A DNA stretch of 64,000 nucleotides. Source: Megamerina dolium. Lineage: Eukaryota; Arthropoda; Insecta; Diptera; Megamerinidae. Location: positions 35,646,055 through 35,710,054 of the forward strand of contig OY978529.1 in the NCBI GenBank assembly GCA_963854835.1, written 5' to 3'. The notes under the pieces were generated by a model that did not search any database, was not told where the DNA came from, and worked only from the letters and a program-made list of their open reading frames with translations. The position numbers and the translations under genes were made by a program. Shown one piece after another: positions 50,829-61,314 of the stretch; the first letter of the stretch is position 1; each line of letters begins with the position of its first letter.

Positions 50829-51460
50829 TTATACCCTGCATAATGTAATATGCAAGGTATATTCATTTCGGTCAGATGTTTGGAACCACTTGAAGGAATC
50901 TCCGGAGATATAGAAAGGTATATATATTCGTGATCAGCGTCGCTTAAATTTTCGATTTAACGATATCCGTCCGTCCGCCCGTTTGTCCGTCACCTGGCTG
51001 GTTCGCACTATAACTTGAGCAAATATTGAGCTATTTTGACGAAATTTGGCATAAGTAACCTTTGATCCAAGGGTACGGAGGGGATTGATAGTGGGCATGA
51101 TCGGTCAATAGCCACGCCCACAACAAGCATTCAAAGCAACTAACCTCGGAATTTTCAAAATTTTTCACTTGCTATAACTCACTTAATATACCATTGTAAA
51201 CAACAATATTTAGCGCATAGCATTACATTATACTGCTACATAATCTTGCCAGAAATGGGCGAGCCACGCCTACTTTGTATAGTAGCTCCCATACAAAGTG
51301 TCTGTACTTCTTTTAAATTGAAATAGCTGTGACTTCGGCAATCTCTTGTCTACAACAACCATACTTGACATTTAGATTAATATCGTAGTCGGAAATAATG
51401 TGGCATGAAACCAGCATGCCAAACTCCCTTCTTAATGGGGCTACCATACAAAGTTGCGAA
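50829..51460 (+). repeat. Dispersed repeat with hairpin head and CGTCCGTCC motif
   Basis: Begins with a short palindrome, TACCCTGCATA and TATGCAAGGTA around ATGTAA (50831-50861). It continues TTCATTTCGGTCAGATGTTT, GGAATCTCCGGAGATA, TTCGTGATCAGCGTCGC, CGTCCGTCCGCCCGTTTGTC and CACCTGGCTGGTTCGCAC. This type of sequence is widespread in fly genomes. The downstream part (51225-51460) resembles the outer palindrome arms (GTACTTCTTTTAAATTGAAA). Confidence 0.7.
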
Positions 51461-51464
51461 AATA

Positions 51465-51640
51465 AAAAAAAAATGTTAATCGTTGTATGGTCTGAATGTC
51501 ATCAAAAAAGCATCCTTTCAGCTTCAATTTCAGTTTTGGGAACAAAAAGAAGTCGCACGGTGCCAAATCAGGTGAATACGGCGGGTGATTCAACACACAG
51601 ACCTGATTCCGAGCCAAAAATTGACGAACAACGAGTGCTA
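51465..51640 (-). pseudogene. Mariner-like transposase fragment (catalytic end)
   Basis: Minus-strand translation reads HPPYSPDLAPCDFFLFPKLK, then LKLKGCFFDDIQTIQR. The PYSPDLAPCD block contains the third catalytic D of mariner-type transposases. Both ends are missing. It joins the dispersed repeat directly. Confidence 0.75.
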
Positions 51641-51879
51641 TGTGTTAAATTTCATGTTAAAATTTCAACATCAAACGAACACGTGTTTTGTAAAATGAAT
51701 GTCAATAAACATTCAATGTCAATCAAATGCCATGAAATTTTGACAGTTAGTAAAGGAAGGTTGAAGCTTCAAAACGCATGTGCTCATACATAGATGGCGC
51801 GCTTGGTTGCTGAGATATGGTTCAAGTCTTAACACATAATTGTCCCACCTTGTACATAGGTATATAAAACAAAGTAATA

Positions 51880-52510
51880 CTAATAGGTGAACAAATAAAT
51901 TTTGTCATGTTTGTCATGAATTTCATCTTTATTAAAAACATACTTGTTAAAACGCTTCATAAACGAAATATTTGCCATTACTATCGTTTGCCATTTATCG
52001 GGTAGATGATAGATCTCCTCGCCATAGAAACTTGGTGGTTTTGAGGAAAAAATAGTCATCGAGCCATTTTCGCATATATTCAAATTTGGAAAATCACTGG
52101 TCAGTTCAATAAAACTGTATTGATCTGAATAAGCGATAGTTGGAATGAGCCAAGTCTGGAGAATACGCCTCACAATGGAGAACTTCCCAACCTAAGGAGA
52201 AGATGAGTTCAGGAATTGATTTTGCCGTATATGGACAAGCGTTGTCACTGTTCGAATTCCTTTGCCAGTAAATGGTATTTTTTGCTCTACAGTATTACTT
52301 AATTTGATAATTTATTGTTGAGAACATTCAGCTGTGACATTTTGAGATAGGTTTTCATCAAGCAAACTTTGAATTTCTCTGTCGATCATCTTATTTCGAA
52401 TATGAATGTATGTGAATCATCTTCAAGGCAAAAATTATTGTAATGAAATCTTCCAAACCACTGTTCTAAGATTCACATAATTTTCACCCAAAGTCGAATG
52501 TTGCTTATCG
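51880..52510 (-). pseudogene. Decayed mauritiana-like mariner with central deletion
   Basis: Minus-strand pieces in order: MIDREIQSLLDENLSQNVTA (DNA-binding part, about 52400-52340), then DNACPYTAKSIPELIF, LGWEVLHCEAYSPDLAHSN (catalytic part, about 52240-52140), then FSSKPPSFYGEEIYHLPDKW (C-terminus). The terminus AGGTGAACAAATAAATTTT at 51886 resembles mariner ends. Frames are broken. Confidence 0.75.
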
Positions 52511-53244
52511 ACGTACATCCCTTAGAAAATTGACACATACGGAATGACAGCTTGTAAACGACTTATACCATATAAACAGTAATGACTAAGCTACAAATAC
52601 CCCAAAGTTTTTTAATACAACCAACTTCACATGAGAGAATTTATTTATGATTACCAATTCTAGAGTTTCTTCCACAAAATCTTATGGTGTTTTGATAAAA
52701 TTGTGGAAAAATATTTGATTTAGCGAAAGTTTTCCTTATCTGAAAAATACATTTGCCATCCAAATTGAACTTTACTAGTAAAAAATGGAATTTGATTTGT
52801 AAATTGGTGCAATTGTTTTGAAAAAACATGAATATGATATGGAAAAGAGTTAATTTGAAACCTGTAACGGAACATGTTTATTCAAAATTTTATTAAATAA
52901 TAAATGCAGAGGTTTAATACAAATATAACGGTAAATTACATGAGTTTTTCAATCAAATTTAGAGCAGTAGAGTTACGAATGCTCGCTAAGTGTCACAAAA
53001 TAATAAATAAAATAAATAATCCACCTATAAATCAAATTATGTTGGATATAGTAATTTTTTTTCGAAATTATATATTTCATTTCATTCAAATAGAAATCAA
53101 TCAATATTTTCTTGGGGTAAATTCATTTTTTTCCATCATTTCAATGGATTTAAAAATAAATAAGTTGGCAACACTGTAAATTATATATTTCTATATGAAA
53201 TTGAACTGCCGCCATATATTTATGTTACAATAATTGAATGAAAT

Positions 53245-53305
53245 TTCTCAGTGAGACGATTTTGTGCGTAGTTGTCGCATCGAGTTTAGTGCAATCAGTG
53301 TAAAT
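53245..53305 (+). promoter_or_regulatory. Conserved leader of envelope copy 2 with initiator-like TCAGT
   Basis: TCAGTGAGACGATTTTGTG at 53248 followed by GTTGTCGCATCGAGTTTAGT, about 0.27 kb before the ATG at 53521. Near-identical to the copy 1 leader. Function inferred only. Confidence 0.35.
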
Positions 53306-53520
53306 TGGACAAATTGTGTTATAAAATAAAATATATTTCAAAATAATTAATCAGAGAAATATATATATATATATATATATAAAAATATATAAATATAAGA
53401 AAAAACTAAAACGCAGCAATAAACATTAAAAAGTGAATTAAAAAGGAGAAAAAGAACGAAATTAATATATAAAAAGTTCAACTAAATTTGGAGATAAAAG
53501 AAAATTTGAAAATGTCCACA

Positions 53521-54835
53521 ATGTTCAATACATCAACTATATGGTGCATTTTGTTATTAAGTTTCACCATTAGCCATGGTGAAATTTGTGATTTTACCGG
53601 GTCCAAGCCTCTTGGCAATGTAGCCATATATGGAGGGTATGAATATTTGATTCATACAATCAATTTAAAAGCATTAAGAGAGATTGTCATTAAAATGGAT
53701 GCAAGACTGCGATTTGAAGATTGGAATGAACGAGTATCACTGCAGGTCGATGCTGAACAAATATTTGATTTATTTGTTGAAATTTATAAGAGAAAGGAAT
53801 CTGTCGATGCTGTCGATGATGATAGCGACGAATTGATTGAATGGAATAAACAGGAATTACAACGTCATATTACTATTCGCACATTGACGATGGATCGGAC
53901 CAAAAAATTAAATCGCCGAGATGAGAACGACTTTACAGCGATTAAAGAAAGAAATCGAAGTATAATTGATTTATTGAAAAAAATTATCCATACGCTAATC
54001 CATCCTTCAAGCATTCTCAAGGACATTTTTTTAAATGATGATGATCAAATGGAAAACGTGGGAGTTAATTTTAATCGAAAAACACTACGATCAATTGCTG
54101 CTGTTAGGATATATAAGAATAGCACAAGTTTAATGTATATAGTGAAATTGCCAAAAGTGTACGATATTCGACCATTGCTAAAGATATATCCTGCAATACA
54201 CAAGGAAAGCAAACGAACTGAAGGAAGAGCACAATATGTCGCAATGTATGGCACATATAAGCAGCCACTTCATAATTGCTACAATATTAACGACTCTTAT
54301 GGCATGTGAATGGAAAACAGTTACTCATTGCTTGGATAGTCCGTTAATCAATGATGATCTGGACATATGCTTTAATGTGGTCAATCGAAAATCTTCGACA
54401 GTTGAGAAAATTGAAGAAAACGATATCTTGATAAATGATCCAACTGTGGAAATTATTGGAAATTTTATTATTGCTCAGAGGACATTCTTAAATGGAACAG
54501 CAACCTACATCATAAACGAAAAGAAGTCACCGTGTCTAGAGGAAAATCCAACTAAATGTCTAAGTTATGATATTATATTAGTGTTACTCTTAATTTATCA
54601 CATTATTCTAGTAGGCACTATTCTTTTGATTTGCCATTGTATCAAAAATAGAGTATATTCATCATCTGCACCTTCTGACGTTACACAGTGTAAAGCGATT
54701 GTATTGCAAAATTTAGACATTAATTGTGAAAGCAAATTCAAATCATTTTTGTTTAAAATAAAGCGATACTGGTCGAACAGAAGAAAGCCAAAGAAATGGT
54801 GTCTAAAATGTAAATTAGCTGAAAAAGATGACTAA
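53521..54835 (+). pseudogene. Envelope-like glycoprotein, copy 2, frameshifted
   Basis: Near-identical to the intact minus-strand copy, with about 4% amino-acid differences over the first 260 residues by eye. The homologous start is the ATG at 53521; two upstream in-frame ATGs (53488, 53512) would extend it. After NCYNIND, at about 54293, two nucleotides present in copy 1 are missing, so the frame ends at the TGA at 54307-54309. The remainder (cysteine region, transmembrane helix LVLLLIYHIILVGTILLI, basic tail) stays open in another frame to 54835. As read it would give a secreted, membrane-less N-terminal product of about 263 residues. Whether that is made is unknown. The gene lies in inverted orientation to copy 1. 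Confidence 0.75.
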
Positions 54836-55648
54836 CAAAAAAAATAAAATAAAAATAAAAATTTTAAATAAAAAAAATTTTTGTAAAATTGTATATAAAA
54901 TTACTGTATTAAAAATAAAAGAATACAGCAAGAAGAGCAATGCTACCTCTGCAAAATTCGAATGTAGACTAATCTTAATCATTACTAAATATGTAGAAGA
55001 AAGTACAAATTAAATGTAATATAAAAATATATTAATTTAATTTTTAATTTGGAAAAATTCCAATATATATTTACATTAGACTAAGAAACTAGTTAATTAT
55101 TCAATAGTTTTTAACAGAATTTTGATATATTAAAATAAAACATAACAAAAAACTATCAAATACCTTTGAATAATATACTCCGGAGATCGTTATGACTTTT
55201 TAAAGGTAATCCACGTTGATTTTCTTCGATCTTGATCTCATGCAGATTCGGATCGATCTAAATCATCTCAATCTTACCTAACTTCTCTTGCCGGCCATTT
55301 CTTAAGTGGCAGCCTCTCTTGGACACCTCGCTCCTCATCATGAAACAATCCCATACCATGTCAATGCAATATTTTGATACTATACAAATATTACAAATAA
55401 TCTATTGTAGCACAACAACAATAACAACAGTATGCAACAATGGGTGGTAAGTGTGGCATTAACAAATGAATGAATTAACATTGAATTTTGACGGCATCAT
55501 ATGAAGGATATCACACTTGTCATTACACTATTTTTCAAGCCATTTCTCTGTCAGCTCTATGACTTGAGCTCATGTAGTATGCTATAATAGCGTAAATAAT
55601 ATAATATAATAACTCAGTACATAATATAATATAATATAATATAATAAC

Positions 55649-55981
55649 GTAATAGTGGTTAGTGTGTTGGCCTTCTGATCTGTAGGTCGTGGTTCAATCC
55701 CCGGCTGATGCATAACAAATTTAATATCGAAAAGATTTTTCTTTCGAACGGTACCCACCTGCCGGCAAGCAATTGACAATTCTTCCGACAGTAACAACTT
55801 GCCATATAAAAGCTTCTAAAAGAACTCTGTGACAAAGCCCAGAAATAGTGATGTCACAAGGGTTCTGCCGTTCGGAACCGGCTAAAAAAAGTAGGTCCCT
55901 GCTAATACTGTCCAAAATTTAACACGCACAACAGTAATGGAAGAGAAGATCGGCCAATGAGCCCTTCGGGGCTTTAAGTGC

Positions 55982-55984
<3 letters not shown>
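55649..55984 (+). mobile_element. tRNA-derived SINE, full-looking copy
   Basis: The head has an A-box-like TAGTGGTTAGTGTGTTGG and a B box GGTTCAATCC (55691-55700), as in tRNA promoters. The body contains CGAACGGTACCCACCTGCC, GGTTCTGCCGTTCGGAACC, CACAACAGTAATGGAAGAG and ends GCCCTTCGGGGCTTTAAGTG, followed by an AT-dinucleotide tail. Related copies: 13053-13320 (minus, headless) and 63951-64000 (head only, window end). Confidence 0.8.

Positions 55985-56060
<76 letters not shown>
55985..56060. repeat. AT microsatellite (38 units)
   Basis: Pure AT dinucleotide run of 76 bp at the tail of the SINE and the inner edge of the right outer palindrome arm. Confidence 0.95.
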
Positions 56061-56064
<4 letters not shown>

Positions 56065-56066
56065 TC

Positions 56067-57137
56067 AGAATACCGTTAGGTCAAAGTTTTGAAAAATCAC
56101 AGTTTTGTCAATTTCTGAGTTACTTAAATCGCGATTTAGTTCGTTCTATATCCGTTGGATAGATAATTATACATACTTTAATTCTTTCATATATTATAAT
56201 TTTTTACGATTTGAAATAAATGTACAAAAAATTGAATAAAAATTTCAATTTTTTTTCATGCCCGTCTCCAGGCGTAAATGACTTTTTGACTACACCAATA
56301 AATGCGCCAAACGTTTTTACAAAATACGAAATTGTCAAAATAATGGAGCGATTTTTTGTAGATTTTATATACATTTTAGATTACCGCGACTATGTGTGTA
56401 TATGGTAAAATTTTCGAACTAACGAGCACATCAGCACAGCCTGCATAAACTCATGTATGTACCATGCCTTTATTTAAAATTCAATATTTTTCGTTGCATA
56501 AGTCTGTTATAAATATTGAAAATTTCAAATTCTTATCCTTCAGGTCTTTTTATGGTATTTTTCAGGCGTTTTTGAAGTTAGGTTTGTATGGATGGTATAC
56601 TTTAAAATAACCCGATCACGCCCATAAATATATGGACAAAATTTTGAAGTCATATATTCATCGATGGGCTTTTTATGGCATTTTTAAGGTGATTTTGAGG
56701 TTGGGTTTGTATGGGAGCTGTGCAGTGTACTACCTACCTTCGCTCATCTTTACTAGTCAATAGTAGATTATCTTGTCGTTGATTTATCGGTCATTTCTTG
56801 GACACCTGGCTTATTCCATATCAATACGAGTATAATATTTTGATAGCATGTAATACTACATACTCTCACCAGTATACTAGTCTATATTAGCACTTCAGTG
56901 CTATACGAGCGCATAAGGATATACTCGTAAGCACTTTTATTAGCTGGATAAAGTGTCTGAACTTCTTTTAAATTTAAACCGCGGTAATTTCGGAAATCTT
57001 CTATCTAGAGCAATCATATTTGCCACTCAGTTTAATATTATAGTCGGATAATAAGATGGCTCAAATCAGCAAGCCACACCAACTTCCTTATGTGGATCCT
57101 ATACAAAATCTGAGAAATTAAGTAATATTTTAAACCG
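56067..57137 (-). repeat. Outer palindrome arm, right (about 1.05 kb)
   Basis: Reverse-complement match to 43278-44313, from GGTCAAAGTTTTGAAAAATC through TGCATAAACTCATGTATGTA, GGTTGGGTTTGTATGGGAGC, TGTGCAGTGTACTACCTACC and TGCCACTCAGTTTAATATTA to CCTTATGTGGATCCT. Non-coding, moderately diverged with small indels. Confidence 0.85.
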
Positions 57138-57139
57138 CC

Positions 57140-57780
57140 ATAACCTACAAACCATTCAGCGTAGAACCGTATTTAAATTTTAAAACGGTATTGTAAGGAT
57201 TTAAGGATAACTAGATTTACAAGAAATGGGCTAGACACGCTCCATACAAAATGTATCTGCACAAATAATGGTTCACCATGGTTAATGGGTAAATTCAATT
57301 TTATTTTGTGTGATGAAGGATCGCAAATGATTTCGGATCTTCGAACGAAATCCTAGGAGACCAAAAAATAAAAATTTGTACACCTTAAATGAACTAGTGA
57401 ATAGTTTACTGCATGCATATTTGGTAATAACGAAGCTTGCTGACAGATAAGAGCTCCATTTGCCAGTGGTCGAGAACAAACTCAATTGTGTGACAATTGA
57501 AAAAAGAGCACTTCAGAGCACTTTTTCTGCAGACTTCCTTTAAAAAGATCATAACAAGCTTCGGAGAATATTAGTCGAAGCTATTGGAAGCAATTCTACG
57601 GCACTTTAAAGGAAACTCGTTGGCATTTGGAAAAGAAAAAATACATACCAAGTTAGCAGAACACAACAAAGGAAAAGAGTTAATATTTCTTTATTATATT
57701 TTTTTTTAATATTTCATATCAAAATGCCAATAAAAACTATTGTATAATTAAACTAGTTTAATTCTAAATTAAAAATTACA
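57140..57780 (-). repeat. Unassigned DNA, then the 3' flank of envelope copy 3
   Basis: 57140-57530 has no recognised content. 57530-57780 matches DNA downstream of envelope copy 1 (ATACATACCAAGTTAGCAG, AAACTATTGTATAATTAAAC; compare 46607-46777) and is the 3' flank of copy 3, cut by the Jockey insertion. Confidence 0.65.
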
Positions 57781-59340
57781 ACCAATCCACCCTCTTCACA
57801 GTCCTCATTACTAAAATTAACTTCTCAACCTTGTTCAATAACGCTCAAAATTAAAAAAAAGGACATATTCAAAGCAATTTATAAAGATTTAAACCCAAAA
57901 AATCAGCTGGTCCAGATAAAATTACAGGTAAAATGATAAAAGAGCTACCTCCGGCTTCAGTAATTCATCTCATGAACATTTTCAATGCTATCCTTCGTAT
58001 TAAACACTATCTCAAATGCTGGAAAACTTCAAAAATTATTATGATAGCAAAACCAGGAAAAGACCCTACAAAAGTTGCATCGTACAGACCTATCAGCCTC
58101 CTGCCTCTTCTCTCTAAAGTATTCGAAAAGCTACTTGTCATGAATATAAGTCCATTTATTAACCTCAACCAACTGATTCCTCAACATCAGTTTGGATTTA
58201 GAAAACAGCACGGCACAATAGAACAAGTCCACCGCATTGTAACTCTGATAAGGAACACTTTTGAAGAAAAAAATTATTGCTCAGCTGTCTTTCATGGTAT
58301 CACTCAAGCTTTCGATAAAGTATGGCACGATGGCCTTATTTACAAACTCAAACTATTACTGCCTGCAAATGTCTCCTCATTGCTTAGTAGCTCATAAGGA
58401 TCACACAACAAATCTATTCACGCTGGCGTTGCTCAAGGAAGCGTTTTGGGCCCCTTACTGTATCTCTTGTAAACTTCAGATATGCCCAACAACAACTATA
58501 CATTCATATCGACCTTTGCTGATGATACGGCAATATTGTGCTCTCGCTCTAACCCCATAGAAGCTACTAAACTCCTGCAGACTCATGTCGATTCTCTCGA
58601 AATCTGGATAGCAAAATGGCGTATAAAAATCAATTAAGCAAAGAGCGTACATGTAACCTTCACGTTAAGGCTAGATACATGTCCCCCACTTAATATTAAT
58701 GGCCAATCAGTTCCACAATGTTCCTCAACAAAGTACTTGGGTATTCACCTCGACAGAAGGCTGACCTGGAAAAATCACATAGAGGCAAAGAAAACTCAGA
58801 TCAAGCTTAAAATGAATCATTTATGGTGGCTGTTACACAAAAGATCAAAGTTGAATCTCGAATACAAAGTGCTATTATATAAAGCAATCCTGAAGCCAAT
58901 TTGGACTTATGGTATTCAGTTTTGGGGCACCGCATCTCCCTCAAATATTGAAAAATTGCAGCGAATACAATCCAAGTGTCTGCGAATTATTGTAAACGCG
59001 CCTTGGTATATGAGGAACGTTAACATCCATCGAGATTTAAATGTACCCACAATTTCTGAGGAAGTTCCAATATCCTGCAGAAACTACATTCAAAAATTAC
59101 ACAGTCATCCGATTCCCCTTGCTAGGCAGTTGTTGCTGAGCACGGGGCATCGTCGATTAAAAAAAAAAGACACACTGAATATGCTGTGAAATTGCTATAC
59201 CTCGCGAACTCAACAAATTGTGATGGAACGTTGGGAATATCACATAATTTTAGTTAGTTTGTAAGATTTGAATACTTATTGTTAGTTTCTAAGTAATTTA
59301 GAAAGATCCAATAAAAAAGTTTATTAAAAAAAAAAAAAAA
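57781..59340 (+). pseudogene. Jockey-clade non-LTR retrotransposon, 5'-truncated copy B
   Basis: Close sibling of copy A (40738-42550). The frame 57933-58397 carries SYRPISLLPLLSKVFEKLL and GTIEQVHRIV. A deletion/frameshift follows, then FADDTAIL in another frame (about 58510-58535), then 58737-59189 with LTWKNHIEAKKTQIKLKMNH, LYKAILKPIWTYGIQFWG and IQSKCLRIIVNAPWYMRN. The 3' end has an AATAAA signal and an A tail (about 59322-59341). AAAAATTA on both sides may be the target duplication. It keeps segments lost in copy A, and it also has stops. Confidence 0.88.
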
Positions 59341-60213
59341 AATTAAGAGTAACACTAATATAATATCATAACTTCGGCATTTAGCTCGGTTTTCTTCTAG
59401 ATACGGTGCCATTGTTGACTTCTTTTCGCTTGTGATATAGGATGCTGTTCTATTTAAGAATGTCCTCTGAGCAATAACAAAATTTCCAATAATTGTCCTG
59501 TATATGCAGTCTTCATCAATTTTCTCAATTGGCAAATATTTGCAATTAACTACGTAAAATCATATGCCTAGATCATCATTGTTTTAAAGTATATCCAAGC
59601 AAAGAGTTACTTTGTTCCATTCACATGCCATAATAGCCATAAGATTATTAGCAATGGTCGAATATCGTATACCCTGTGTAATTTTATTATATACTTTACA
59701 GTCGGTCTATTCTTATATACCTTAACAGCAGCAGTTGATAGCAGAGTTTTTCGATTTGCACTAACTTTCACGTTTTCAATTTCATCATCTTCATTTAAAT
59801 ATCATTTAGAATATTTGAAGGATGAATTAAAGTATGGATAATATTCTGTATTAAATTAATTAGACTTCGATGTCTTTCTTTAATCGCTGTAAATTCTTTC
59901 GCAACTCGGCGTTCTAAGTTATTTGGCCGATCCATCGTCAATGTGCGAATCGTAATGTGGCGTTGTAATTCCTTTTTATTACTTTCAGTCCAGTCATCGC
60001 TATTATCATCACCAGCTGTAAATTCCTTTCTACTTTCGACTTTCAGTGATACTCGTTCGTTCCACTCGTCAATGGCAATATTTTGCAATTCTCTTAAATT
60101 GTTTGTATAAATCAAATATTATTTCGCACTGCAGATGGCTCCATTCCTAAGACCCTTGGGCCCGGTAAAATTCGAAATTTCAGCATTCACCATATAATTG
60201 ATGTTTTGAGCAT
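59336..60213 (-). pseudogene. Envelope-like glycoprotein, copy 3, decayed
   Basis: Minus-strand pieces match the intact copy. The start region near 60213 (with NFTGPK) leads to the helical part in the frame 60115-59795: DEWNERVSLKVES, LQRHITIRTLTMDR, then FTAIKERHRSLINLI and IIHTLIHPSNIL. After breaks, a membrane-proximal part follows (FVIAQRTFLNRTASY, then CRSYDIILVLLLI) to 59336. The cytoplasmic tail and about 0.4 kb of 3' DNA are missing where Jockey copy B abuts. Several stops, frameshifts and deletions. More diverged than copies 1 and 2. Confidence 0.8.
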
Positions 60214-60510
60214 GATAATACCGTCCAATTTTCTTGATTTCCAAACAAAATAGAAATTTTTAAGTATTAATTTCGTTTTCTTCTCCTTTTTCACTTCACT
60301 GTTCAATGTTTACGGTTGCTTTTTACCTTTTTCAATTATTTATATAAATAAATATTTTTATATTTCTCGTATTTATTCGGTTGAAATATATGTATTTCAT
60401 GCCCAGCTCCAGGTCGGCAATAATATGTAAGTGTGATAGATTTTCTTTGGTCAGCGGTAATTTCGGTCCAAGTGAAAATAACCAATTTTTTTTTTTGTAT
60501 TTTAATCTGT

Positions 60511-60639
60511 ACTGGAGAACCTGACGGCGATTGGAATTTCTAACTGGCGCCAGCTAGCGAAGAACAGAGATGGCTGGCGAAGCATATTATATTTGGCCTA
60601 AATCGATATTCGGTTGTTATGGCCACGTAAGTAAGTATG
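60511..60639 (+). mobile_element. Very short 5'-truncated RTE tail with 8-bp target duplication
   Basis: About 130 bp closely matching the 3' end of the RTE copy at 23313-23915 (ACTGGAGAACCTGACGGCG, then TCGATATTCGGTTGTTATGG) and ending in AAGTAAGTA. The target duplication TAATCTGT lies at 60503-60510 and 60640-60647. Confidence 0.85.
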
Positions 60640-60654
60640 TAATCTGTTAGATAA

Positions 60655-61310
60655 TTTCATGCCATTTATTTTTTAAATCTGATATCGGGAATTTGTCCAA
60701 CATGGCTACGAGTTCATGTTCCAGTCGATCAGTCCAATTTTTTACCACTTTCTCGAATAAATCTGGCCGTATTTCGTCAATAGCGGCTTGCATATTGGCT
60801 TCCAACGCTTCAGGAATTGACGGTGTCATAAAAAGTCGTCAATAGGCGTTACATCGAACGAACAAGGAGGCCAATTAAAGGGACCGCCTCTAGAAAGGAA
60901 ATTATCGCTCCATCTTGTTGAAACCAAATATCGTCGATGTTTAGCTGATCAATTTGTGGACACAAAAGGTCAGTTAGCATGGCTCGATAACGCTCGGCAT
61001 TCACCGTAACGGTTGCTCCTTCCTCATTTCGAAATGAAATAAGTATAGATTATGTCGCCAGCGTGTAAACCACACCAAACAGTCATTTTTAATGAATGTA
61101 ATGGTAATTCAATGACTGAATTCAACGATTGTCTTCACTTTATAGACAGCGATTTGTTTATTAACGCTCAACCGTTCAACCAGAAATGCGCTTCACCACT
61201 AAACACAATTTTTCGATAAAAATTGATCTATGAACTTTGCGAACAGAATTATTCCACAATTTGAAAGTATTGTTCTGGCGTCAAACGATTCATGATGAAA
61301 TGGTAAATTT
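60655..61310 (-). pseudogene. Mariner/Tc1-like transposase with deletions
   Basis: Minus-strand pieces: MNRLTPEQYFQIVE (start near 61295), FYRKIVFSGEAHFWLNG (first catalytic D changed to G in SGEAH), ATVTVNAERYRAML-like DNA near 61000, then the C-terminal frame 60829-60647: IPEALEANMQAAIDEIRPDL, EKVVKNWTDRLEH. Frames are broken and the N-terminal domain is mostly deleted. Same broad group as 48785-49582 and 63043-63539, but different in sequence. Confidence 0.75.
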
Positions 61311-61314
61311 TACT

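Larger units (their letters stand above)
52640..55612 (+). repeat. Inner palindrome arm, right: envelope block 2
   Basis: Inverted partner of 46155-50285. Upstream part: AAAATCTTATGGTGTTTTGA, GTTTAATACAAATATAACGG, AAGTTGGCAACACTGTAAAT. Then come the leader, the envelope frame and a downstream tail to GCGTAAATAATATAATATAA. It lacks the mariner insertion present in the left arm. Confidence 0.85.

Noticed and set aside
51398..51793. 131-codon plus-strand frame
   Set aside because: Antisense to a mariner catalytic-domain fragment and partly within a dispersed repeat.
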